DNA from: Acridotheres tristis
Taxonomy: Eukaryota; Chordata; Aves; Passeriformes; Sturnidae
Assembly: GCA_037013685.1 (NCBI GenBank)
Contig: CM072893.1
Location: 16,580,736 to 16,644,735 of the forward strand
Length of the DNA: 64,000 nucleotides
Reading direction: 5' to 3'
Below are positions 11,501 through 21,800 of the stretch, one piece after another. Under the pieces are notes generated by a model. It worked only from the letters and a program-made list of their open reading frames with translations. It was not told where the DNA came from and ran no database searches. The stretch's first letter is position 1, and each line of letters opens with the position of its first letter. The translations under genes and the position numbers were made by a program.

Positions 11501-14242
11501 GAATACAGAACATTTCAGGGAAGTTTTTCACAATTCTTCAAACATCAGAAAAACCCATAGACCACAGTTCAAAACATAATGCATACTCTACCTATTTTTC
11601 ACATATAGGGAAGCCTTTGGTGAACACCAAACATTTTATTTCCTTAAACCTTGCCCTTACATGGATGGTTTGACAGCGTTTTTGACAAGCTGGTTTTGGA
11701 AAAGCCTTCAATTAAAGGAAGAAATATATGAACACTATATACAATAATAAGATGAAGAAAAACAGTTGGCAGGCACAAGTCCATCTTTCACATTCTCAAG
11801 TGTAATCTAGTTTAAATTTTAACAATACCTTGTTACTGGATTCCTAAGCTTAGAGTATTAAAAATACTTTTGCATCTGTTTACAAAATGTCAGCAGTATA
11901 ACAATACTGCAGGGCACGTTCATTTATTCCATAGAAAATCATGAAGGTGCAGTTCTGTTGCTGTTTGCAATGATAAACCATAACCTTTGGACTGCTTTCC
12001 AGCTGTAACTGCCCCTTCAGTGTTCAGCTGCACACTTCACTATACAGCAACAGTAACAGACTGAAGAGATTACAAACCAGCACCACAGAAATGCCAAAGA
12101 CCTGTAAGTGTAAGCTGCATAAATTAAATAGCAAAAACAGGATACAAAGCTTTCCCTAGCTTACAAAATGCACACAGAATGGAAGAGGATGAAAACTTCA
12201 GTAAAAATCACACACACTCATGGCAAGAGAACAGAAGTATGCATGACCACGTCATGTCTTCACAGTCCCTCTCTCTGAGAAGCAAACAAATCAGGCTCAT
12301 CTCCAAACTGTGTCTGCAAGTAGTAAGGTGATAATCTTCAGGTTCAGCCCAAACACATGATAGTGGTTTATGGCCATATCATAAGGTTCTGATTGCCACT
12401 GAAATAGCTAAACAGTACTGTGGGAAGCTGGCATATCAGCTCTGGGTAAGCCTACATCTTACAGTATCACCTGTTATTATCTATTATTTCATCCCATAAG
12501 CCCAAAAGGTTTGACCTATTTTCATTTTAAAGATCATTAAGTTTTCCATTGTACTTTTGGACCCCATAAAGAATATTCAAGATTTGTAGTAATCAACAAC
12601 TTTTCCGTGTCCGTATCTTTCACATACCTCTCATAAGGAGATTATGACTTCTCATTGTCCACAGAGTACGCAAAAAAACTGAGACTAAATCCTTCACTCT
12701 AACTTAGAGGATCACATGAAGTGGCAAACAATTTATTTTCATCTACTAGAAAAAATCCATCCCCAATTCTGTCTACATAAGAAAGGCATTATTTAACCTG
12801 TTCCAGTGTGCTTTGCAATTCATGTGTATGGAGGATACAGAAATACTGCTGTCCAAAATAACAATCCTTGATAGATGGGACTTCACTTTTCATGAAAGAC
12901 AACTGTCTATGGTATAAAAGAAATGCAACTCAAGGAGTCTTAATAATCAAATTCTCAAAAGAGAGAGCACTTCCAGGAGGCGATAGAAACTGCTGGTGGG
13001 CCATTAAGAGAAATCCTCAGCACCTTCCACATTTCAGTATGTGAAGTGTGTGTATTTAAGTGATGTATGATGAAATAAATGCATTCTCTGCATACATGGA
13101 ATGCACGGTAATAGTGATCACATGCAGTAATTATTAACATCCTAGTGAGACTTCTTACCTCGACTAGAACAGAAAATCTTCACTTTAAATAAAATGCTGC
13201 AAACAAGTAAGAGGAAATAGCAGAATCAAAGCAGATAAAATTTCTGCAAACCAAACTTCACAGAGAGGAACAAGAGATTTGCATTACGATATGTTGATCT
13301 AAAGTTGTGCATTTTTAAAGGCCTCTGTGAAATCACCTTCTGTTTATAAGGAGAAAAGTAGTTTTGCCCACAAGTCTCCTGAGGCCAGCATTTAGCTTAT
13401 TTTTACCTCACATGGAGATACGCGTCAATGAAACGCAAATGTTACTTCACACTCCGAGAATGGCACGTTTTTTCCTTTTTTAGGTAAAACCCATTCGCTT
13501 CCCTGCAAGGAGAGGAACTTGCAAATTGGGCATTAGCAAGACTTGCATAATACAGGCTAAAGCCCTCTCCCCCTGAGTTTTCAGCTCCATTCTAGGTAGT
13601 TTTACCTGCACATATTTTAGCTAAAACATTTTCAATTACAGCAAACTAGCTCAGCTTGTGATCCTGTGCCACTGTGGCAATGGGGCACCAAGTCCCACGC
13701 CCAAAAGGAAGTGGTGCTGAAGGATGAAGCCGTATTTAGGAAAAACTGACTTCTCTGGAAAACATCATAGAAAAACACGCAAGTGGTAAAGGCAGACAAG
13801 GGCAAATTACTCTACAGAACACCCTCCCTCAGAGCTCGCTGATCTGCCAAGCCGAAGTGCACTTAAGATGCAGGAAAGCTCTGCCAGCAGCTGTCCTGAA
13901 CTCGAGACAAGTGAAGCAAGGCAAGAAGAAAGCGCCGCAGCCCGGCTAACGAGCAAAGGCACCACCGTTGCTCAGAGGAGCGCCAGGGCTCCCTAAACCC
14001 CGAGAGCAGAGCCCCCTTCCCCTTTCCCCCGCAGCGGAGCGCCAGGGGCGCGCAGTGCCGGGCAGCGGCACCGCCCCGCGGGGAGCGGGAAGCGGGCAGG
14101 GCTCCGCCACGCTCCGCTGGCCGCCGGCACCTCGGCGCGGAGCAGCTGCGGAGAGCCCCGGCCCGCCGGCTGAGCGGAGAAGCTCCGCCGCTTCCCCGCG
14201 GTTCCCGGGACGACAGCCGTGGCACCTACCGGGGGCCGCCAT
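8167..14242 (-). CDS. PIK3AP1: PIK3AP1 (BCAP), 5' part: coding exons 1 and 2, gene continues past the left edge
   Basis: Adaptor that is tyrosine-phosphorylated downstream of the B-cell receptor, CD19 and Toll-like receptors and recruits the p85 subunit of PI3-kinase; it acts in the cytosol at the membrane. Seen here: exon 1 (14242-14230) encodes MAAPG and exon 2 (8583-8167) continues in frame as DPGEYDVLIVYASD, giving residues 1 to about 144. The start resembles human BCAP (MAASG..., then DILIVYSPDAEEWCQYLQ) and the block LLSAELVQ and the stretch WQELT-DDEP near the exon end are shared with it. This is the N-terminal TIR-like part that precedes the DBB domain. BANK1 is the related alternative, but the start and these blocks fit BCAP better. 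Downstream exons (rest of the DBB domain, ankyrin repeats, YxxM motifs) are not in 1-8166, so intron 2 exceeds 8 kb. An open frame runs upstream of the ATG in the GC-rich leader; I regard it as untranslated. Confidence 0.9.
8584..14229 (-). other. PIK3AP1: PIK3AP1 intron 1
   Basis: AT-rich intron of about 5.6 kb between the 13-nt coding part of exon 1 and exon 2, bounded by GTAGGT (donor) and TGTACAG (acceptor). It contains an A16 tract at 11325-11340 and no recognisable gene, RNA or clear transposon copy. Confidence 0.8.
11325..11340. repeat. A16 homopolymer tract
   Basis: Sixteen consecutive A residues in PIK3AP1 intron 1, with no obvious retroposed sequence next to it. Confidence 0.8.
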
Positions 14243-14480
14243 GGTCCAGGGCTGGCGGGGAAGGGGCCGCTCCCCTTCCCTCACACCGGCGGCACAGAAA
14301 CGCGGTGCATCCCTCCGCGGCCGCTCCCTCGCCCCCGGCACAGGACACGGCACAGGGCACGGCACCGGGCTCCTCCCGGCCCCGCCTCCCGCCCGCGGCG
14401 CCCCCTGGAGAGCCGGGCTCGGGGCTGCTCCTGCCCGGCACTCGGCGGGACTCGTCCCCGAGGAGGGAAACAGCCTTTTC
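13963..14480 (-). promoter_or_regulatory. CpG island and likely promoter of PIK3AP1
   Basis: This stretch of about 500 bp is very rich in G+C and CpG compared with the AT-rich DNA on both sides, and it contains the PIK3AP1 start codon near 14242. On the minus strand the region above 14242 would hold the 5' UTR and core promoter. No TATA box is evident. The transcription start cannot be placed from sequence alone. Confidence 0.7.
14230..14242 (-). CDS. PIK3AP1: PIK3AP1 coding exon 1 (13 coding nt)
   Basis: ATG at 14242-14240 on the minus strand sits in GACC-ATG-G context, followed by GCGGCCCCCG and the donor GTAGGT at 14229-14224. Only four codons plus one base are coding. Joining to exon 2 restores a frame that matches the BCAP N-terminus. 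The 5' untranslated part extends to higher coordinates by an unknown amount. Confidence 0.85.
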
Positions 14481-15884
14481 CAGCTGGCTCCTATCACACG
14501 TTCCGTAGGTGAGCGAGGAAACAGCGCTACAACGAGGAAAAGTTGTGTTACAGTTATTTCGAAAAACCTGGAGCAATAGCTGTGGAAAAGAACAACAGAT
14601 ACTTACTTTATATCCATCCCTAACTTAGGTTTTGTCGGGTCTCCTATAAGCAAGGAAAACTCGTAGGGGGAAGCCAAATTATTCCCTATAGAATGAAGTA
14701 GCTTGATGTTCTGCGTTTTCATCTTGAAGATGCTGTCTTTCCAATGAGATTTACCAGCTTCTGTAAGACTATGCTCCTGTTTGAGTAGAGACAATAAGCA
14801 GCAGGACAGTTATTGTTATTGTTCAGAGAGTAGGACTCAGCTTACTGATTTTGTCACTGAAGACAAAACAACAGATTCTGTCTAAATTATTCAGCCTATT
14901 CCTTTGCAAACTTAGCAAAAAAACCACTTGTACCAGTGAGGTCTTTCATTGATGCACTTCAGCACAGCAAAAGCAGACCCTTACAATCTGGCTTCCCAGT
15001 CGAGGCAATCATTCCCAAGAAGTCAGTGGACATTCTGTATGCAGCTTAATGTCACCACTAATGTTAGAACAGAGGTGGTTACAAGCAGAAAAGAATCAAC
15101 TATTTTCCACTAACCAGCTCTTAGAAGTTGAGCAAACTCTCTTGTTACCTCCAAATCTTTCTTTACTTAAAACCTAGTTTAAGCTTACAAACTGTCTTCC
15201 AAAACAAGGGTGTTTGTTGTCCCAATAGGGAAGTACTAGGACAAAAAGCACTTCCTGATAATAGAGCCTTCCTGATGAGTAACTCCAGGTATGCAAAGAA
15301 GAAACCATACCTTTCCCCTCTGAATCATCCCAAAAATATACAATAGAATAAAGAACACATGAGCACTGGAGAAGTGTGCAAATACAGAACCAGCCTGGGA
15401 TTTATGTGAAAGACAGAAGTTAACTAGTTGGAAGCAAGAGTCTCTAAGCAAATTATTTTACTATTATGAAACAGCAAGTATATATATATTAAGAACTATT
15501 AGATGGATAACTACATGTATGACTTCATGACTGTTCCACATTATTTCTCTTGTTAAGCTGTGTATCTTCAAACTTCCAGTATATAAAGTTAAAAGCAAAA
15601 TCATCTCTCTGATGTTAGATGAGAATTTCAACATGCTCTTATGAAATGAGCTTTTAAATTCTCTCTCTTTGAAGCCTTGCAGTATCACAGAGAGGGTTAG
15701 CAGAGGCAGCTTCCAGGGAACCACAGGGCTTCTCCATGTCTGTCAGTGTCACTTAGGATACTCTGCATTTGATTTAATCAATGCAAAGCCCGCAGGAAAC
15801 CTCTTTAGCATTGCTAAAGACTTGCTTCTCAAGTCTCTAAAGTGAGATTAATATTCCTCCACAAACAAGCTTAAGTAAAAAAAC

Positions 15885-15913
15885 TGCTGAAACAACAGTA
15901 TGTTGTTTCAGCA
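15885..15913. repeat. Perfect 13-bp inverted repeat with 3-nt loop
   Basis: Left arm TGCTGAAACAACA (15885-15897), spacer GTA, right arm TGTTGTTTCAGCA (15901-15913). The arms are exact reverse complements and the pairing stops cleanly at both outer ends. Either strand could form a hairpin. It is too short for a microRNA precursor, and no transposon ends or target duplications are visible around it. Confidence 0.9.
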
Positions 15914-16020
15914 ACTTCCAACTAAAAACTCAGATGACAAATCGAGGCAAAAGCTTCTTCACACCCTGGAACAGTAGGAAGGCCTAACAAACACTTACAA
16001 ATCTCCTATAGAAATAATTT

Positions 16021-16037
16021 AAAAAAAAAAAAAAAAA
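16021..16037. repeat. A17 homopolymer tract
   Basis: Seventeen consecutive A residues. It could be the remnant tail of a retroposed sequence, but no source sequence is recognisable upstream of it. Confidence 0.8.
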
Positions 16038-16361
16038 GGAAATAAGGATATAGAAGGCGTATGGGAACATTTCATCCTATGTTGTCCAAAATTGACTGTG
16101 CTAATCTTTCCTCACTTCAGTTCATTGCAGTATACAAACATACCTGCATTTGCAGCATTATTCTCAAGGGTCTATCTTATCCCTGTCCAAAGAAAAGGAC
16201 TAGTTTGCTCTTTCTAGAGCCAATGCTTTTTTTGCTAGGTACTTACAAGCAGTAACATGGAAAGGATTGAGTGTTTGAATACTCATGCTATGTGTCTTCA
16301 CTTTTTTCTTGGTCAGGAAAAGAGAAGAAAGGCCTGAGACCTCTCATGGAAGCGTTCTCTT

Positions 16362-16700
16362 CTAGATGAGCTGGGAAAGGAGAGGCTGGAAAGCAGTGCT
16401 GCAGAAACAGAACTGGGGGTCCTGGTCGATGGCAAGTCAAATGTCAGTCAGCAGTGCCCTGGCAGCCAGGAGGGCCAACCATGTCCTTGGGGGCATCAGG
16501 GACAGCATGACCAGCTGGGCAAGGGAGGGGATGGTCCCACTCTGCTCTGCACTGGGGCAGCCTCACCTTGGGTGCTGGAGGCAGTTTAGTCACTGTAATA
16601 CTAAAAAGATCCCATGCATAGCTCTCCCTGCAGTCTTAACAGAAGAAATATGGGAGCCAAGGGGAGGACTGAAAAGACTTATGAGGAGTAGGTGAGGGGA
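16362..16700 (+). mobile_element. CR1 LINE fragment, late ORF2 region
   Basis: Typical CR1 reverse-transcriptase 3' coding blocks on the plus strand: CTGGGGGTCCTGGTCGATGG, then GTCAGCAGTGCCCTGGCAGC, AGGGCCAACCATGTCCT, and CTCTGCTCTGCACTGGGGCA followed by GCCTCACCTTGGGT. Translated, these give the LGVLVD and SALAARRAN-like residues of the family. Both ends are truncated and the element is inactive. Confidence 0.88.
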
Positions 16701-18675
16701 ACCAAAGAATTCACAAGCAGTAATATATAAATCATTTGAATTAGCTTGCTTTTTAGATCCCAGGATCTCCCACTACTGTCTTGGGGAATTCAGTGACAAA
16801 ACGGCTTTCCCTGGCAGGTCATCTGGACAGCTGCAAGCAAAACACAGGGGAACACACCTAGAGAGCCACACAGCACAGACCTCACTGGCAAAGGCCAGGC
16901 AGGAGAGGGAGATACTTATTAACCAGAGAAGCAAAGTGAGCCAGTAAAGCAAACAGTCATTTCCCTGGTTCCTCACAGCAGTTACTTCACACTGCAGGGC
17001 TTAAAATAACAACAGTTTACCAGCAAAAGCTGCATCTTTTCCTTTCCAATGCAGGCAAAAGCACAAGTTTGCTGAGCTTTGCAGATGAAGCTTGTAGCTG
17101 TAGGCTACTGTAGAGGGAAACTACAAAAGTTAAGAAATATTAGTGCCTGCAAACAGTTTCCTTTCTGCAACACAGCCCCATGTTATTCCATACATAAAAG
17201 GGGCAGGGCATCTCAAAAGCAAGTAAACGTATCTAAATAAGCCTCAGCTGAACACCCCTTTTCTGCTACACGGGCTACAGTACCTGTACAAAATGACAGA
17301 ATCTTACAGTACAAAACACCACAAGAGTTGACTTCTGCTTCCCCATGAGTGCAAACATGGAGCCTTCCAGAAACACCAGCAACAGGCATGCTTTGCTGAG
17401 AACAGAGCCCACCCAATTGTGTGTGTTCATTAGGCACCGAGGCACAGAACACCCACACAGCACAGAAGAGCAATATTTGGAAAGAGTTAAGTGCAGAGGG
17501 CTAGGTAGGGGAAACATAAAAAGCAAAACACTGCCTACCTACCTACCGCTATTTTTTTTCACCCTGGCAGCCCTAAACCTAGACTTCAAGCACAGGACTC
17601 TCTCTTTTCTTGGTCCTCAGCAAGCTTTATAGTACACTCCATTGAAGAAAATAAAGAAAAGCACCATCAACCACAAAGGCAGGAATAGAGAGCTACATCC
17701 AACAGAGCAAACCTGCAGTTTTACAGGAAAAAAACTTCCCTGGAAAAGTAACTAAAGTCACAGCAATATACAACAGGTGGATGAACTCTCATCCTCATCA
17801 GGGTTCCAAGCACACTAACACGCTAAGCTTGTCCTCATCTAAGCTCAGCCTCATGTAGGGCTTCCACATCCACCCTTTTCCAGAGGTCCAGAAACTCCAT
17901 TTAGGGTCAGGTCCGGGTCTTCAGCACTTACTTGAGCTATACCTGTTTCATACCCTATCTCCAGCCTTGAAGCCCTTCAAGCCTATATTGTAGCTAGCCT
18001 TGTCTCAAATTCCTTTTCTTTCTCTCTCTTATAAGTTGCCGCTTTAGGATCATGGTGTTGCTTTTACCAACTTCCTTTATTCCTGTATGGATTTAGTACG
18101 AGTATTCAGTACGTTCCTGTATGGGTTCAACTGCTTCACAGCCCATCTTTCCCGAGGGTACCGGTGAATCCCGTTAGCAGTAGCCAGCGCGCCGCCTACC
18201 GCCTTTCAGCCGGGCGGAGGCGAGCCGTGCGGAGCTGTGCCGGCCGGGGCCGTGCGGGTGAGGACTCTGCCAGCTTCCAGGCTGCCCACAGCCCTCAGCT
18301 TGTTCTCCTCCCTAGAACAACCTAACTCCTGCTCTCCCATTCCCCAGCATTCTCCTTTCAGTGTTTTAAAACGGATTATAAGTAGGAATAAACTGGTGAG
18401 GCTTAAGTGGACATAAGGCTTAGTCTTCTCGCTTCCTGAGTCGAGTGGGCACTCCCGGGTTTCCAGCCCCTCTCCAGCCTTTGGTCCACAGGCAGCCGCT
18501 CGGCACTGCGCGTTAGCCTTGACGCAGGCACCAGCACTGAGGAGGCCTTTCCTCATCCCCTCACGACAGGAACGTCCCTGCCCAAGGTCCGTCCGTGCCA
18601 CCAACGAGCCCCAAAGCAGAGCGGCACGGGCACCCCGGCAGTGGTATGGGCGTGGCCCCAGCGGGGCGCATGCAC

Positions 18676-18720
18676 GCACGTACGTACGTATGTACGTAGG
18701 CACGCACGAAGGCACGCAGG
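18676..18720. repeat. (ACGT)n-like microsatellite with CACG/AGGC derivatives
   Basis: A run of tetranucleotides ACGTACGTACGTATGTACGT followed by related CACGCACG/AGGCACGCAGG units, 40-85 bp upstream of the NOLC1 start codon. Every ACGT is self-complementary and CpG-containing. The run stays open in the NOLC1 reading frame. Confidence 0.75.
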
Positions 18721-18741
18721 CGTTGGCGTGTGCGCGCGCGG

Positions 18742-18747
18742 CACGTG
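18742..18747. promoter_or_regulatory. E-box CACGTG upstream of the NOLC1 ATG
   Basis: Perfect palindromic CACGTG in the CpG island. This is the consensus for MYC/MAX and USF proteins. Ribosome-biogenesis genes are commonly MYC-responsive, so it is a plausible but unproven site. Two more copies lie in intron 3 at 19287-19292 and 19312-19317. Confidence 0.55.
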
Positions 18748-18761
18748 TCGGCGTGGGCAAC

Positions 18762-18872
18762 ATGGCGGAGCGGCGGCCCGTTCCCAGTGACCTGTTCCCC
18801 CTCGTGCTCGCGTTCCTGCGGGAGAGCGGCTGCCAGGGTGCCGCGCGCGCCTTCGCCAGGGAGGCGGCGGCG
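18762..18872 (+). CDS. NOLC1: NOLC1 exon 1 (LisH motif)
   Basis: ATG at 18762 in context AAC-ATG-G, a good Kozak match. It encodes [20 protein letters not shown] and the rest of the LisH helix pair, 37 codons, then donor GTGAGC in phase 0. The reading frame is open for about 240 nt upstream of the ATG, but homology begins at this methionine. Confidence 0.93.
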
Positions 18873-21800
18873 GTGAGCCGGGAGGGGAGGGGAGGGACGG
18901 GACGGGACGGGACGGGACGGGACGGGACGGGGCTCACTCACTGACCGACCGACCGACTGACTGACTGACACTGGGTGATGCGGTCTCTCTCCCTGTAGAA
19001 GGAGCAGGACCCCAACGCGGCCTCCCTCCTGGACATCTTCGCCTACTGGCTGCGGTAAGTCCCCTGGGGATGCGGGTGTCCCCCAGCCTGGCCCGCGCCC
19101 CGCAGGGCCCCGCTCAGCCCTTCTGCCCGCAGGTCTCCGGCGGCCAAGAAGAGAAAGCTGGTCCCGAACGGCGCCCAGGCCAAGAGGAAGCCGTCTGCCA
19201 GCAGCAGTGACAGCTCCAGCGAGGAGGATGAGAAACCCCCTGCCAAAAAGCCGGGTAGGTTTGTGGGTGGCTCTAGTGCAGACCGGCACGTGGTGTTTGG
19301 CATTGGCTTCTCACGTGCATTTAGAGCTATCAGAGATTAGGTTTGCATTGACTGATTTCGGTTTTGGCAGGTCTTTTGCTCATGATGTGGAATATAAGTT
19401 CATTTTAGTTGACGGTGATCTCTTTATCTTGTTAAAATTTAGGTACAGCAGAGTCTGTGTCCCATAGAAGGTTTTAGCCATTCCAGAGAAGTGCCAGGCA
19501 TCCATACTCACCTGCTGCTTGTGTGAGGTTGCTGCCCTTTTTTCTTTCAAGCTCGAGTATTACTGCTGTCAAAAAATACATCCATGTGCTTTTTCCCTTT
19601 TATCTGAAACTGTTCTTGTAGCTTTCCTTAATCGCTGTACACAACGTTGTGTATGTCTAGCAGTAGATTTGCAGGAGGGAAGGAATAAATGAGGAGAGGG
19701 AGAGGCACAGAAAGGAAATATGTCTTCAACTTGAACCATCCTATAGCTGAATTTGAACTTAGATCAGATTTTTATTTAATAAGGACAGTTGTAAATATAA
19801 TATGAGACAAAACTCTTTCTTTTGCTCCACATTATTAAAAAGCAATCAGTAACCAGGAAGTGGGTTTGGCTAAAACGCATTTAGGTGTCTGGAACTTTAA
19901 CATGGCATTGCAATTGTTCTCTTTCCAAGCACCAGTCTGTACTTGTTCAGTAGGTTTCTTTAAGCTGGAAGGTATGCAGGGCCAGCTAATATTATCTCAG
20001 TTTGGGGGTGCTCTTTCTTTGTGGAGTATCCTTTTTGGTGAGAGAGGTCTGCACTTGAATTTGTGTGTGACAAAGATGAAGTCTAGAATTGGTTTTATCT
20101 TTTTGCTTACCCATTTTGGAGCAGTCTGCCACGCACTGCTCAAGAAACAAAGTCAGTGTTATGAACTTCTGTCATGGTTTAGTGACCTTAATGTATGTTT
20201 CTGCCCTGATACCCAGGATATAGGTACATGAAAATTGTGAACTAACTTGTCATTATTTGCAGCTAAAGCATCAGCCATGCCCAAAGCAAAAGCAGTTCCT
20301 GCAGCCAAGACGGCAGAGAGCAGCAGTGAAGACTCCAGTGATGATTCAGACTCGGAGGAAGAGAAGAAGCCAGCAAAGGTTGGCTTTTCTTTACAGCATC
20401 TGTAATGCATATTTGACAGTGATGAATAATAGCAAATTTAACCAACAGAGTTGTGTGTGAAATTGGGCTCACTTGTCCTGAACTATGAAGCGCCCATGCT
20501 GCTGCAGATACAATGCAAAAAGACATTTCTGTAGTGCCATTTGGACTGGTCCCAGGAACAATTAATTTTTTGTCCTGCACCCAGTTTGTTTCATGTCCAA
20601 GTCTGGTCCTTGCTTTTATCCTAAGACTGCCAGGACTTACTTCCTTTGCAAAGAAAGATTCACTTACAGATGCTACTATAAGTTTGATCTTTATACATAG
20701 ATGTGCATTTATTTAAAAAGAAAATCTTGTCTTTCCTTTTTCTTGCTGCAGTCATGGTCTTGAAGTGGAGGCAAGGAAGAGTGATGTCAGGGGAGGAAGA
20801 GTGATAACATTTTACACTAGAGGAGACCAGCTAGAGTTGCCTAGTCAGTATTTTCAGTCTTCAAGCTAGTATGATCTGTAGAAGGAAGAGAACAGTGCCA
20901 GCGTCAGAGCTGCCTCATTTTGAGGAGGCAGAACTGAAGACTGATGTGCAAAGGAGGCTTCCAAAGCATTTTTGGGAGGTTTTCTAGAGCAAAACTGTTA
21001 TCCCAGGATTTTCAGACCCTGACCACTCAGCAGAGTGGTGTTTTCAAATCTAAATGGTAACCTCTGTGAAAGACAGCTGTTTCTACACTCTGTGTATGTG
21101 TCCACCTTATTAGCCTTGTTTTCTTTTCATGACTTTGAGGGTAAATCAGTTTTTCCTGGTGTTGTTTAGAAAGGTGCGAAACCTGTGGTGAAGCCAGCTG
21201 GACCCAAAATCCAGCCTCAGAAGAAAGCAGAGAGTTCCAGTTCTGACTCAAGCAGCTCTGATGATGGAGCACCAAAGAAGCAACCACCCAAACCAGCAAC
21301 ACCTAAATCAGGTATCTGTTGCAGTGTATCATGAGTAAAGTGCAAAATCAAAAAAGCAGGGAAGGAATGCTGGGGACTGAACCTACATGCAAAGACATAT
21401 GTCTTAACATAGCAGGCTGAAAATCTGCTTTCAATGCCATTTGCACTCCGTTCTAGTCTCTTCTGACAGAGGTGTAGAGCTGAATGCAAATAAAACATCT
21501 GGTCCTGAACATTGCATTGTTTGAGTAACTGTTCATGTTTTGCTTTTACCATTGTCTTCCCCTCAAAAAGCAGGGAAGATCTTTACTAACCCTTTAGTTT
21601 TGGAATTTCCCATGAGCTAGAAGACACAGTTTCCAGGAAAACTTTCTCTAAGGTTGCAGTAGGATAAACCAACAGTTTTGCAGTCTACCTTAATTTGGTC
21701 TATAGGCTTCTGTGGTTCTTTTCTCTCTAAGATACTCACTGCAATTATCCCTCATCTACCATAGCATGTTTTGCAATGTCCCTTTTTACTTCTCTCAAAA

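Larger units (their letters stand above)
14243..18170. other. Intergenic region between divergent PIK3AP1 and NOLC1
   Basis: The two genes point away from each other, with start codons about 4.5 kb apart and a separate CpG island at each. Between the islands lie a perfect 13-bp inverted repeat at 15885-15913, an A17 tract at 16021-16037 and a CR1 fragment at 16362-16700. I recognise no coding gene here. Confidence 0.7.
18170..19160 (+). promoter_or_regulatory. CpG island, promoter and first exons of NOLC1
   Basis: About 1 kb of GC- and CpG-rich DNA spans the region upstream of the NOLC1 ATG through exons 1-3. A canonical E-box CACGTG lies at 18742-18747, 15 bp before the ATG. No TATA box is seen, as expected for a housekeeping gene. 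The transcription start is likely within the last 100-200 bp before 18762, but that is inference. Confidence 0.7.

Noticed and set aside
18206..19289. Long minus-strand open frames across the NOLC1 promoter and first exons
   Set aside because: They are shadows of the CpG island and of NOLC1 codons, with repeats translated into VPSRP and THVRTYV-like runs.
20417..20483. Box C-like GTGATGA and box D-like CTGA in NOLC1 intron 4, suggesting a C/D snoRNA
   Set aside because: The sequences outside the boxes do not pair into a terminal stem and no C'/D' pair is clear, so it is likely chance.
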